Positions 11,301 to 20,136 of a stretch of DNA of 20,155 nt are shown one piece after another (within the stretch, counting starts at the first letter, position 1; each line of letters opens with the position of its first letter). Position numbers and translations under genes: made by a program. The notes under the pieces were generated by a model. The model did no database searches. It was given only the letters and a program-made list of their open reading frames with translations, and had not been told where the DNA came from. This DNA is from Plakobranchus ocellatus (lineage: Eukaryota > Mollusca > Gastropoda > Plakobranchidae): contig BLXT01001194.1 in assembly GCA_019648995.1 (NCBI GenBank), positions 130,331-150,485 of the forward strand, in the 5' to 3' direction.

Positions 11301-14300
11301 TTGTGTGAGCTATTTTTAGACTTCCTGGGAATTGTTCGGATACATAGAATGGCCTTATATTTTCTTTTCTTTATATCTTGGAGTTAGCAAGTATGTGCTC
11401 AACACCATTGAGATAGTAATCTAGATCTATTAGTAACAGTACTGTTAATAGTTATGTAGTTATGTAGCCTAACCGAATATATACCAAATATCAGGGAAGT
11501 TTGCTGAATGTTTGCTCTAAAAGTGTGAATAATATGAACATACATGAAGGTATGAGTAAAAAAACATAAAATGAAAAACACAAGATGAAAACTTTTCTCA
11601 TCAGCTGAATGCTTCTTCACAACTCCTCTTTTTTTCCAAGGTAAAATTGAAATATGCTTGCAATATTCAAATTGTTATCCTTGGACTCGGCTGAGAAGAT
11701 ACATGAAGAAACTCACTCAATACAGCCATCGCAACCTTGGTTACAAGTGCAGTGATTTGAGTGGGTTCACTCGACTCGTGTAAAATTAAGTTGTGAAGCC
11801 TGAACGTTGAGGTATTTGCATGCTGGGAGACTGAGGAGGCCATGCTTGGGTTGGAGTTACTCGTTTTATCTGGATTCATTCCACCCCTGAGGTTAGCATC
11901 ACATTCATACCTGAAATAAAGATAGAAAGTCAGAGGATAAAGTGACAGCAATGTGAAAGGTTTTGATGTTTGTGTCTATAACCTGTTGATTGCTTTGCTT
12001 TTGTAAGATCAGGCTTGGGAATTGCTTATGTGAAAAAAACACTGAAACCAAGCCTGGGACCAGGGACTGCCTAAGCCACGGTGGGTTGCAAGGGCAATGC
12101 CTCGCAGGGGGTTAGGGGTCTCATGGGGGCTTTGCCCCCGTCCAAAAACAATTCTTCACAGGCAGCTAGCAGCAGAATTTAGTGATGTATAAAATGTTTA
12201 AAAACCCATTTTTCACAACAAAAAAAAACTTGCCGCACATTATGAATGTTGAACTGGAATGTAGGACCAAGATTTCTAAAAGATATTTACCTCACACTTG
12301 CGCCCATCACACTTCTGCACGCTGGCATGCACAGCAGCTTAATGAAGCCGCCCATGTTATGGCATTGAAAACGGTGTCACTTTTAATTTTACTCCCCTGA
12401 CATTTTTTTCAAGGACTGGTTAAAATTTATGTGCAGAAATTTATTTTCCACGGCCAATTCCCATGTCTGGAGATGCTGTCAAAATTCTAAATGCTGTGGT
12501 TAACTCAGTGGCCCACAAACTTTCAGAGTGAAGGTTGCATCAGCAGACCATGAAAAGCCAAAGGGCATCACCATTTTTTGAATGATATACTCTACATGAT
12601 ATATCGAAGTGTAAACATAACATGTACTCTTCTTTAATAGCACAAACATATTGACTTCCATAAGCTGAATGAAACGCTATGAAATTATCCACTTATAGTC
12701 CTCTTATTCCTGGCTAAGACCAAGAACGCCTGGTACAATTTCACAAAATGTAATTACTAGTAAAAGAATACACTGTGAATAGAGTGCAGATACCTTTCAA
12801 TAACATAAAGTGGATAATGAGAATTAATCCATATTATAAAATTTTGTATTTACCTGAGTATGAGCACAGATACACTGACTAACGTGTAGGCAAGGAGAGT
12901 CCCTATAGACATCATATCCACCAAATCACTGACATCAAATATCAATGCCATCAGACCTGAAATTAAATCAGACATAATAAAATTTGTTTCAATAGTAAGT
13001 CCTAAGGTCAGAACAGAGAAAGGAACTCAGAACATATTCTCAAAACCATACCAAGGTAAAATCACAGCAGCATTTATGGAAATTTCCAGGCTGTTTTTTT
13101 ATCACAGACTAGATAATACGTGACATAAAAGTGAAATTAGACTTTTGTTTTAATACTTTACACGTAGATTTCATCTCTCTTTTTTAAATTCAAAGAAAAA
13201 CATTTTTTTTTTCAATTTATTTTCATTCTAGAGGCCAATGACAGAAGTTTGTAAAAGCCTCAAGATAAAAAAAACCTCCTGCGAAGATACAACTGCATAG
13301 GTCTACAGATAATTAAAGCCTATTTAAAGTTTTCCAACTAATGATCTTTCCTTCCTTAATGCGCCTATTTGCCACTTTTAATGTTTGCCTGCAATTTCCT
13401 CTGTTTCCATCTCTCTCCAAGTGCTATGCCTCTGGCTATCAGAATTTTTTTTTAGAACTACTCATATACAATATTTATTCCACAAAAATTTTGAAATTTG
13501 TCTAATTTCAAAACTTGTGGCATGGCCATCTGTGCGCAAGACATCATGAGCAACTCTAACACACAGACATGCATTGTTTCTGGCATCACTTGACTTAGAA
13601 ATACTGATTAGTGATGATGAATAAAGCAAGGTGTTCAAGTTCCTAATCTCTAGTCTGAATTTATAATGAGTGAGGGACTGCCCCCAAGTATGCTTAATAG
13701 GCAGAAAGCTTGCTAAGGCCCAATTATAATGAATGATTAACTCTCCTCCACATGTTTTAAAAGAGATGACTCTGATAATCTGAAAATCTACAATGGTCTG
13801 CACAGACTTAAGGGGTTGAAAATCTGAGTTTATGTAAAATGAGTTATGAAAGGTTGGTCATACGTTATGATTTGCTGGTAAGGCACTCACTAAGAGCTAC
13901 TAACAAAAACTTCTTTCCACTCATGTAGCTCGACTTACATTTTTAAAAAAATAAAAGTGATTTTCTTACCATAGGCCATACACTAGCTTTCTAGAATCTT
14001 TTGAGATTAGAAAATATGGATGATATATCTACTCTAAGCTGGACAGGCTTATCAGCAGAGCACCAACTATACAATGGATTTAGCACTATTACACATATTT
14101 ACTGCTATGTTCAACCTGGTGAAGGTCTGTTGGATATGTTGTTAATTTCCTATTAAGCCTCCCTAGAGCTACATTATCTGGAGTGAAATTTCACAAATAG
14201 TAGGGAATTATGTATAGATCTAGGCCAGTAGGCGTGAAAGGCTTTTAATCATTGGCACTAACTCCATACAACTCAAGTCAGAAAAATGACAAAACTTCAG

Positions 14301-15848
14301 CTGTCCATGTTTGATATACAACAAGAAGAATCTTTATACTTAATATTTTGGGATTTAAAACTTCCCTAGTGATAACACAAACAAACATATAACAATCCTT
14401 TTCTTCATGCCAGCAATCAATTTTTTTTATTCAATCTGTCTTCTTTCCCTGTCACCTTCCATTATTTTTTCTGCCTTTGTTTCGATCACCATGATCAAAA
14501 GCAACTTTCCAATATTTCAAAAAGCAGGGGCAAAGTTAATCCAAGTAGTTTAAAGAGAAAAAAAATGAGTGCAGTTGAAGAGTAAAATTTGAATGAAATG
14601 ATACAAATTCAAACAGTTTAACAAGAGAACCTTGCAGGAAGTTTGAGGTTACATATTTATAATAGTTCATAGTTACACCTAACTTTGAAACTATGACAGT
14701 ATTCCACTTCACCAACTATGCCAGCCATCCTACCTGCAAATAAGCCTGAAAGAGCTGTTCCCAAAACGGGTGTTTGAAAGCGGGGGTGAATCTCCCCCAT
14801 AAATCTGAAGATTACTCCGTCACTGCCCATGGCATATAAGATTCGAGGCAGTGGGAACATGCATCCAAGAAGGCTGTTGCAGAAAAAAAAATGTATGGAG
14901 GCATCAGAATATTTGAGGAACTTATGTTTATTTTGTTATTTATGTCTGGAATATTTTAGTCCCTTGCATCAAAACCACAAAAAAAGAGTCCAAAAAGTTA
15001 AAGAATTAACCCATTTTCCTAAATTATCTTTGGCCATTCAAAAGAAAACTAAACAATTGGTTTTGCATTTGGTTGCCTTAACTGGCAGGCATTTGTAGCT
15101 CAATGGCTAGCAAATGGAACCTGAGATCAACACCATGGCTTGATGAAGGCCTGAAAGCCTGAAACCACCTCTTTTTTTGATGAGCTTTATTTATAATACA
15201 CAAATCAAAACAAGAAAAAGAGCAACAATGAACCTGGAGGCAAAGAAGGTAACACAGCATCAGGAGTCCCTCTAAGAAGTTTTGGCTATGATGATTTTTA
15301 AGAGTATATCATAAGTCAGAGCTAAACTGTGTATAAACTATTTTTTTCAGTCAATATGGATGAATTACAATAAAATGTAAATGTCATATGTTTTTTTTTT
15401 TATTTGGCAAAAGGTGCAAGGCAAATACAATAGAATTTGAGGAATATTTGCATTTAAATTTTACATTGAAGGAAAAACAAAATAAATACAGCTGAACACA
15501 ATAAGTAAGTTAAACATGGATTCCTTAAAATCACCAATTTGTCAAACTATTCTATTTTCTTGTGCAATGTCTTCTTTGTGTCTTTGTAATCTCTACTCTT
15601 TGTCAAAATCATTCACACATTAATTCATTAAACTATATGCCTTCCAATTATACCAAAAACAGCCAGGAATTTATAAAAAGCATCGTTTTCAAATATAATG
15701 TTGAGGTTTCCTCCTTTGCATTTTTCCTTTTCAAGATAGTCATTTTTCTTATGAGAATGGCATTACTATCAATAAGAAGTGTTTGGCAAAACTTTCTTAA
15801 TTCTGCTCGTTTTCCTGTGCTCCGTCCCTGTTGACCTCCCTGAGCTCA

Positions 15849-15921
<73 letters not shown>

Positions 15922-18900
15922 TTCTCTCATGCACACACACATGCATACAGAGAGAGAACACAGGCTTGAACTGCATATGTTTAATATCACAGAGAAAATC
16001 TTTTCAGAGAGGCTGGTTTTATATTAATTATCAGAGATACAAATCAAATGCATTGATAGAAAAAGAATCGTTTGCCAGCCTATCATAATTATGTGTAATG
16101 CAAAATGGGCAAGACAGCCAGGAGATTTGAAAAAAAGTTAAGCAGACTTATAAATAATGTGCAAATCATTACCTTCAACCTTTTTAAATGCTTAGCTGAG
16201 AGGTTACCTTGTTGACAGACCACAGATGGCACCAATGGAGATAATGTATCTGGCCACAGTCCACCCGACTCTCTCAAACACCTGAGCCAATGCTGCATTG
16301 GAGTCCAGGAGGTAGTATGGGCACATCAGAGTTACAACAGCTGATACACTTCACACACAGATAGGAGAATAAGGTTGACAGCTCAAGGAAACAAATTGTT
16401 TAAAAATTGTGTGACATTGTTCTTTCACAGGCTACAGTAATACTATGTTATGAGTTGTTGTTTTTTTTCCACTGGTTAAGGTGCAATGTTTGTGAAAATT
16501 TTTATTAGGTCTAGGATAGTGATTAAGACATTTTGATCCAAATAGAAAGCCCAGTGAACTTTATTATAATTTTTTTAACTACTTGACGTTGTTAACTAAT
16601 TAGTTTATATAAAGTTTTATTCAATTATTCAAACTTCAAGGTGACTTTATCGGATTCTCTTTGCCACTTTTACAGTGTAAAGTTCAAAGCTAGTAACTTA
16701 AGTTATTGTAAAAAATACTAACACATTCATACAGTTGTAATATGTCTACAAAATTTCGGAAGTGCAAAAACATGCTTTAACTTTGGAAAGCTTAACTAAA
16801 TTTTTAAAAAGTAATGACTTGTGACAGAGTATCTTCATTTTGTTTGCCCTCCTTTTTTCATGCTCCGTCCTTTTTTTCTTATTGATTATTTTAAAATACT
16901 AATACTAATATCGGCAAGTTAAACTTTTTGACCAGAACATAATGTCTAAAATTATGGAAGTTATTGACATTGTTGTCACTTAAATTGTTCTTTCAAAAGT
17001 TTCAAAATAATTTTCTTTTTTTTTTTTTCTTTTCAGTTTTTTATTAAAAGCAGATTAACTGCAAAATGCATTTTTCTTTAATGCCATTAGAGATCATCAG
17101 AATGAAATTGAATAAAGCTAATCACAACAGTGATGTATGATGGAAATTTTGGGGAAATAATTTGTTTATTGCTTAATCAAATAAACAACAGAATGACTTT
17201 CATATGCAAAAAGATTAAATGAAACAAAATCAACAATTGCTAAAAGAATTATGCTATATCAAGAGGAATGCCACAAGCAAATTTTCAAAAAAAAACCTGA
17301 CAACTACCACTAGCTTGCTAAGTTTGTTTTACCAGTTTTCATTTTTAAAATGAGTTTTACATTCTCTAAAATTGCAATATCACAACAAGTTTGGGGCAGC
17401 TTAAGCTGAGGTCAACAATTTTTTTTCACACACCAAAAAATATCGATAATCCTGAGCACCAGTTCACAAGAGATGAAAGCTGATAAATTCTCCAATATGA
17501 GCCAAAAACCACATTTTAGGCTTTAACCAAAATGAGCATTCCGTGTTTATTGATTCATTGCATTGCTTCTTTCAAGTGACTGTACAACTTAAAACCGCAC
17601 AAAATTTTTTAGTTACTCAAATATCATCCTTTTTTTTTTTCCTCCAGAGCATTGCTTTTCCATATTTTTGTTCACTTACAAATTTCCACCTGTGAGAGAT
17701 GCAATTTTATTGGAAAATAAAAAACTTATTGTCTTCTGTTAAACGTCATTCACTCAAGACTTAATTGACTTAAATATGATTTAAGTCTTTTTCCAGTGTT
17801 CAGTTTTAAAACAATATTTTGAGAATAACTGCATAGGAGAAAATGCAAAAACTTCTTATGTTTAGGCCTTTAAATGTAACATACCCATTATCTCTATCCA
17901 GCTGTTTCCAATATAAAGCCCACAAACTTCACTAACAGATTCCATTAATTATATAAAATGTTGAAATGTGACTTGAATTCATTATTACTGAAGTCCACTC
18001 ACATAATGAGCGGTTTGAAAAAAAAAATGTGTACATTTTTCTCTGAAAAGGGTGTAGTATGTGACTGATGCATAATAAATTTTTTTTTTTTAATTTCACT
18101 AACATAAATCGTGTTTTGATTCCAAAGAATGTTGAGGCTAACATAGGATTACAACCCAAGACAAAGCAGAAATAGCATTCAGCCCTCAAATCTTACCTAG
18201 AGTACGACAGGAAAACAATTGAAAGGGAGACAATAATCGCAATGGGAATGGAACGCTGGGGATTTTTTGTCTCCTCCCCTGAAATATGAAAGGAATAAAA
18301 TTAAATTTTTTAAAATGTTCTCAAATTCATAAAATATTTTATTTATTTTGCTGGTTACTATATCATTTTTTTCAGTCACGTAATGAGAGGGAGGGGGAAG
18401 GCAGGAGGAGAGAGAGAGAAGATATTTAATCTTTGAAAATATGAACATATATCAGGCTAAAAAAAAAAAAATACTGAACGATATATTATTTGGCCAATCA
18501 TTGCAAATGCACAACTAGTCGTTATGAGCTTCATAATTTTATGTGCTCTAAAAAATAGAGAAGAAAATAACAATGGACTGTAATTTTTTTTTTCTGTTGA
18601 TCTTTATTTCAAATTTTTGTTTAACAAACAAATATCTCTAGACCAGTCCAAATAACTCAAGAGGTTGCATTTTGAATTCTTTTAACCATTGAGGCAGCTT
18701 GAATATTACTTCTATGAGATTTGCCTTCTTGAAAACTAGACAGAGCTATGTGAATTATGTGCTAAGAAATGAATTTTTCACATTTGCGTAAAAGGAATTT
18801 CAAAGGAAGAAAAAAATGAAAATGTCTTTTTTCTCAAAAGTGTTATGTATACATCCAACTCATACAGTCTGTTCTCAAGACATATCTTTTTTTTTGTTTT

Positions 18901-19119
18901 TGTTGCATTTATCAAATTTGAGTTGGGACTGAATGAATGAAGAGATTTAGTTCATCTAGATATATACTTATATAGGTAGTTCATAAAATAAGGATATTGC
19001 AAACCTGTAGTTGCAACAATGTCAAACCCAACAAAAGCATAGAAGCAAGTTGCTGCTCCAGCCATAGTGCCAGAAAATCCAAACGGTAAGAAACCTCCCT
19101 CTCCGTTGCCTTTGGGGAC
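8178..19119 (-). CDS. SLC7A1-like: Cationic amino acid transporter, SLC7A1/2/3 (CAT) family; 3' nine exons, 5' partial
   Basis: This gene encodes a plasma-membrane carrier of the APC superfamily that moves arginine, lysine and ornithine (family knowledge). Nine exons join to 1260 nt, giving 419 residues plus TGA. CAT landmarks appear in the expected order: CFYAFVGFD (residues 25-33), TTGEETKNP (37-45), [16 protein letters not shown] (113-128), [17 protein letters not shown] (170-186), a variable hydrophilic loop (194-240), [17 protein letters not shown] (318-334) and [17 protein letters not shown] (340-356). A cytoplasmic tail follows. About eight membrane segments can be seen, matching the C-terminal portion of a 14-segment CAT. 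All eight internal introns are GT-AG with matching phases 1,2,2,1,2,1,0,1. Intron lengths are 726, 1848, 1334, 1777, 943, 1627, 831 and 596 nt. TTGEE favours CAT1-3 over CAT4, but the exact paralogue cannot be assigned. The N-terminal exons, including the start codon, are not seen. No frameshift or internal stop was found. Confidence 0.93.
8983..9091 (-). CDS. CAT exon 8 (residues 315-351)
   Basis: This 109-nt exon encodes [20 protein letters not shown] followed by [17 protein letters not shown]. It aligns with the VPFLPxLPxxSIFVNxYLMMxLxxxTWxRFxVWMxIG block that defines the last membrane segments of SLC7A1-3. The acceptor is ATATTCAG|GTTCC and the donor is ATTATTG|GTGAGTG. It enters in phase 0 and leaves in phase 1, splitting a glycine codon with the last exon. 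Open frames on the plus strand over this interval are antisense shadows. Confidence 0.94.
9923..10089 (-). CDS. CAT exon 7 (residues 259-314)
   Basis: This 167-nt exon encodes [20 protein letters not shown], then [20 protein letters not shown] and [16 protein letters not shown]. It forms two membrane segments separated by a short loop. The closing QPQNPxxLPFKVP motif matches the RQPxSxxxLxFKVPFLP signature of CATs. The acceptor is TTCTGCAG|GCATG and the donor is TTTTAAG|GTAAGAG, a strong match. It enters in phase 1 and leaves in phase 0. A plus-strand open frame here is only the antisense shadow of this exon. Confidence 0.92.
10855..11167. mobile_element. Non-autonomous piggyBac-like element (MITE) with TTAA target duplication
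   Basis: TTAA at 10855-10858 and at 11164-11167 flank a 305-bp body. Its ends are inverted repeats: CTCTTTAACCAGT on the left, and CTCTTTGACCAGT read inward from the right (12 of 13 identical). TTAA duplications and ends of CYCTTT type are hallmarks of the piggyBac superfamily (family knowledge). Inside the left end lie two copies of a 16-mer, CCAGTCAGAGACGCTC (10867-10882) and CCAGTCAAAAACGCTC (10910-10925). A hairpin ACGCTC-A-GAGCGT is at 10877-10889. There is no transposase coding capacity. The element sits in the transporter intron between exons 6 and 7. Confidence 0.75.
11717..11910 (-). CDS. CAT exon 6 (residues 194-259, variable loop)
   Basis: This 194-nt exon encodes [11 protein letters not shown], a Ser/Asn-rich hydrophilic stretch (about residues 205-230), then [20 protein letters not shown] and [10 protein letters not shown]. 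It corresponds to the divergent loop of CATs followed by the F(S)LKxIL...EPxxIxxLIV block that precedes the next membrane segment. The loop is about 15-20 residues shorter than in human CAT1, by my rough comparison. The acceptor is TTTCAG|GTATG and the donor is TTGA|GTGAGT. The donor is set by a consensus GTGAGT and by the need for phase 1 to meet the next exon. Without splicing, the frame runs on for only about 14 codons. Confidence 0.88.
12040..12145. repeat. GC-rich patch with perfect hairpin, probable repeat fragment
   Basis: The patch is strikingly richer in G and C than the AT-rich surroundings. It includes AAGCCTGGGACCAGGGAC and GCAATGCCTCGCAGGGGG. It ends in a hairpin GGGGGC-TTT-GCCCCC (12125-12139), extended by a G-T and an A-T pair. 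It sits in the intron between exons 5 and 6. It looks like part of a dispersed repeat, but I cannot name the family, and no protein is encoded. Confidence 0.45.
12506..12523 (+). repeat. hAT-like terminal inverted repeat, single end
   Basis: CAGTGGCCCACAAACTTT resembles the CAGNGGTTCYCAAACTTT ends of hAT/Charlie-type elements (from memory). It is preceded by GTTAACT, which could be part of an 8-bp target duplication. No matching inverted end was found nearby, so at best this is a truncated element. Confidence 0.25.
12854..12956 (-). CDS. CAT exon 5 (residues 160-194)
   Basis: This 103-nt exon encodes [20 protein letters not shown] followed by [15 protein letters not shown]. It is the highly conserved [17 protein letters not shown] block, containing a membrane segment that ends in LRY, where the large variable loop begins. 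The acceptor is AATTTCAG|GTCTG (AG at 12958-12957) and the donor is CTCAG|GTAAAT. It enters in phase 1 and leaves in phase 2. An arginine codon is split into the next exon. Confidence 0.93.
12957..14733 (-). other. Intron between exons 4 and 5 (1777 nt)
   Basis: Searched on the minus strand for a second copy of the FPLPR...QTPV exon, as in vertebrate SLC7A2; none was seen. It contains a 113-codon open frame (13803-13462, minus strand) with no recognisable domain. Confidence 0.7.
14734..14873 (-). CDS. CAT exon 4 (residues 113-160); equivalent of the alternatively spliced CAT2A/2B segment
   Basis: This 140-nt exon encodes [20 protein letters not shown] followed by [20 protein letters not shown] and ALSGLFAG. 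It covers a cytoplasmic loop and the start of the next membrane segment. In vertebrate SLC7A2 this segment is encoded by two mutually exclusive exons that set low or high substrate affinity (established for CAT2A/CAT2B). Only one copy is seen here. The acceptor is CTGCAACAG|CC and the donor is TTGCAG|GTAGGA. It enters in phase 2 and leaves in phase 1. Reading past the donor gives [12 protein letters not shown] and then a dead end, so the homology break supports the junction. PLPRIL resembles CAT2A-type PLPRIL more than CAT1 PMPRVI, which is suggestive only. Confidence 0.93.
15089..15175 (+). mobile_element. tRNA-derived SINE head (pol III A and B boxes)
   Basis: TAGCTCAATGG at 15096-15106 fits the A-box consensus TRGYNNARNNG exactly. 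GATCAACAC at 15125-15133 fits the B-box GWTCRANNC exactly. A 7-nt acceptor-like stretch, GCATTTG, precedes the A box at the correct tRNA distance. The D and anticodon arms do not fold and the A-B spacing is shorter than in a true tRNA, so this is a SINE head or degraded tRNA relic rather than a functional tRNA. The tail contains GGCCTGAAAGCC and a T7 run near 15172-15178. It lies in the intron between transporter exons 3 and 4, antisense to the gene. The 3' limit is uncertain. Confidence 0.55.
15849..15928. repeat. CT/GA microsatellite
   Basis: About 35 CT units with one TTT interruption near 15867-15869 and an ATTT break at 15920, followed by a short CA-rich stretch and GAGAGAG. It lies in the intron between exons 3 and 4. 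On the transcribed strand it reads as a GA-rich tract. Leu-Ser and Arg-Glu reading frames across it are artefacts. Confidence 0.9.
16208..16348 (-). CDS. CAT exon 3 (residues 66-113)
   Basis: This 141-nt exon encodes [18 protein letters not shown], then a short loop and [20 protein letters not shown]. It corresponds to the VSAALTLMMPYYLLD...VGWxxAKYxVAVGSLCALS region of CATs: the end of one membrane segment, an extracellular loop, and the next membrane segment. The acceptor is GTGTGAAG|TGTATC and the donor is ACAAG|GTAACC. It enters and leaves in phase 2. The Cys in LMCPYY replaces the usual Met of vertebrate paralogues. Flanking introns are 1848 nt upstream and 1334 nt downstream. Confidence 0.93.
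16349..18196 (-). other. Intron between exons 2 and 3, largest intron seen (1848 nt)
   Basis: AT-rich, with T- and A-homopolymers and no recognisable coding or transposon sequence. A minus-strand open frame abutting exon 2 at 17932-18189 is intronic read-through without similarity to the family. Confidence 0.7.
18197..18278 (-). CDS. CAT exon 2 (residues 39-66, GEETKNPQ motif)
   Basis: This 82-nt exon encodes [20 protein letters not shown] followed by IVFLSYSS. It holds the GEExxNPQ(R/K)xIP signature that follows the conserved CFYAFVGFD segment in CATs, and then a hydrophobic membrane segment. The acceptor is TTTCAG|GGGAGG (AG at 18280-18279) and the donor is CTAG|GTAAGA (GT at 18196-18195). 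It enters in phase 1 and leaves in phase 2, so serine 66 is split across the intron. The exon is too short to stand out as a long ORF, and was found by matching the neighbouring exons to the family. Confidence 0.92.
19005..19119 (-). CDS. CAT exon 1 of those visible (residues 1-39)
   Basis: This is the first recognisable exon, starting in phase 0 and ending in phase 1. It encodes [10 protein letters not shown] followed by [20 protein letters not shown] and GFDIVATTG, one of the most conserved CAT blocks (a membrane segment and its exit). The acceptor is a T-rich tract ending CCAAG at 19121-19120 and the donor is CAG|GTTTGC at 19004. The donor is not a strong GTAAG/GTGAG match, but homology fixes the junction: the split glycine codon continues into GEE of the next exon. 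The Gly-rich start corresponds to the variable extracellular loop before this segment in vertebrate CATs. At least one more upstream exon is required. Confidence 0.9.
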
Positions 19120-19340
19120 CTTGGAATCAAACAAAAAAAAACAAACATTACTCTATGGCTTTCCAAGCAAATGAGTAAGTTGCAGTTGATTGATACTGTA
19201 ATTGTGGAGTGTCATCAAAAAGTGACACATTTTGCAATAAGCAAAAGAAATCTGTAAGAGTAGTTGTCGATTTTGCGATTTCTTTCACCCATAAATTCTT
19301 TCATGACATAGGAAAAAAGTTTTGCACTGTCTTAGGCTAA
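19120..19340 (-). other. Upstream intron segment before the first visible exon
   Basis: Contains the T-rich acceptor of the first visible exon. No further coding exon is recognised. Confidence 0.5.
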
Positions 19341-19607
19341 TTAACTGTGAATCCAGTCAAAGCCGCACTCTGCGTCATAAGGGTCTTAAGGCTCTTGAAT
19401 GCCAGTTGCGTACTTTACATCATATGACTATGGCAAAGTTTCTACACATTCTTTACTTTAGTGGAATATTTCTGATGTTTCTAGTAGAAAAAAATTCATT
19501 TTATATTAAATTATTTTTTTGCAGAGTAAAAAAAATTAAAAACCTATAACTTTATGTAAATAAACATCAAAATTTTTAGGAAAAAAATCAAGTGCTTTAA
19601 GAGTTAA
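19341..19607. mobile_element. Second TTAA-flanked MITE, related to the element at 10855
   Basis: TTAA at 19341-19344 and 19604-19607 bound a 259-bp body. The right end read inward is TTAACTCTTAAAGCAC, matching the 10855 element's TTAACTCTTTAACCAG at 13 of 16 positions. The left end, TTAACTGTGAATCCAGTCA, is more degraded but keeps the CCAGTCA block found in the other copies. A small hairpin CGCA-CTC-TGCG is at 19364-19374. An internal stretch is closely shared with about 1297-1363. It lies upstream of the first visible transporter exon, presumably in an intron. Confidence 0.6.
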
Positions 19608-20136
19608 AAGAATCATTAAAAAGGTTTTTCATGGACAATATTTCCACAAAATATTTAATTGGTTGTGCCACAACATTTCTCATCATGTACTCAATTATGA
19701 CACTATGCCTATCATTATATCAAACAATAACAGTACAGAAAGAGTGTCTTAGGGCCAGTCCAAATATCTTCCGTGAATGACTGACTTGCTCTGGTTGCCT
19801 GGTTTGTTCTAAATTTGTTTTTACGTGAAGCTGATGCAGAGACAAAAGCGGCATTGATAGGAGACAATATATTTAGAGAAGGCAAGAGAGAGATAGTGAG
19901 AGCCCTAATCTATTCTATAACTATCCGCTAAGGAGCTAATCCCCTGACAATATGGGCCAAGAAGGGGATCTATCGAGTTTATGAGAGAGTCTAAAGAAGG
20001 AGCTGCAGAGTGAGAGTTGGAGTGGAGTGAGGGAGCAGGGTGCTGCAGGTACAGTCTACTCAGAAGGGGAGAAGAAAGTGGTGAGAGCGAGGGCTATAAA
20101 AAAAATGGAAAGGAATATTGCCTATCCTGCAAGAGG
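19608..20136. other. Upstream flank, purine-rich on the plus strand
   Basis: From about 19840 the plus strand becomes G/A-rich (many GAGAG, GAAGG and GAGTG words) and less AT-rich than the rest. A stop-to-stop frame of 48 codons (19785-19928, plus strand, ending TAA) contains READAETKAALIGDNIF but is unrecognised and lacks ATG. No transporter exon is visible. It may be intron or an unidentified repeat. Confidence 0.4.

Noticed and set aside
13462-13803. 113-codon minus-strand open frame, the longest in the window
   Set aside because: It lies wholly inside a transporter intron on the same strand, shows no domain I recognise, and has no splice or repeat support. In AT-rich sequence of this length it can occur by chance.
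15089-15160. Functional tRNA gene
   Set aside because: The A and B boxes are present, but the cloverleaf arms do not pair and the spacing is too short, so a SINE head is the better reading.
15078-15260. 60-codon Cys-rich minus-strand frame
   Set aside because: It overlaps the SINE-like sequence in an intron and has no family resemblance.
18952-19004. Extension of the first visible exon past GTTTGC (reading [12 protein letters not shown])
   Set aside because: Homology to the CAT family stops exactly at TTG, and GEETKNPQ resumes at 18278 in the matching phase, so this is intron read-through.
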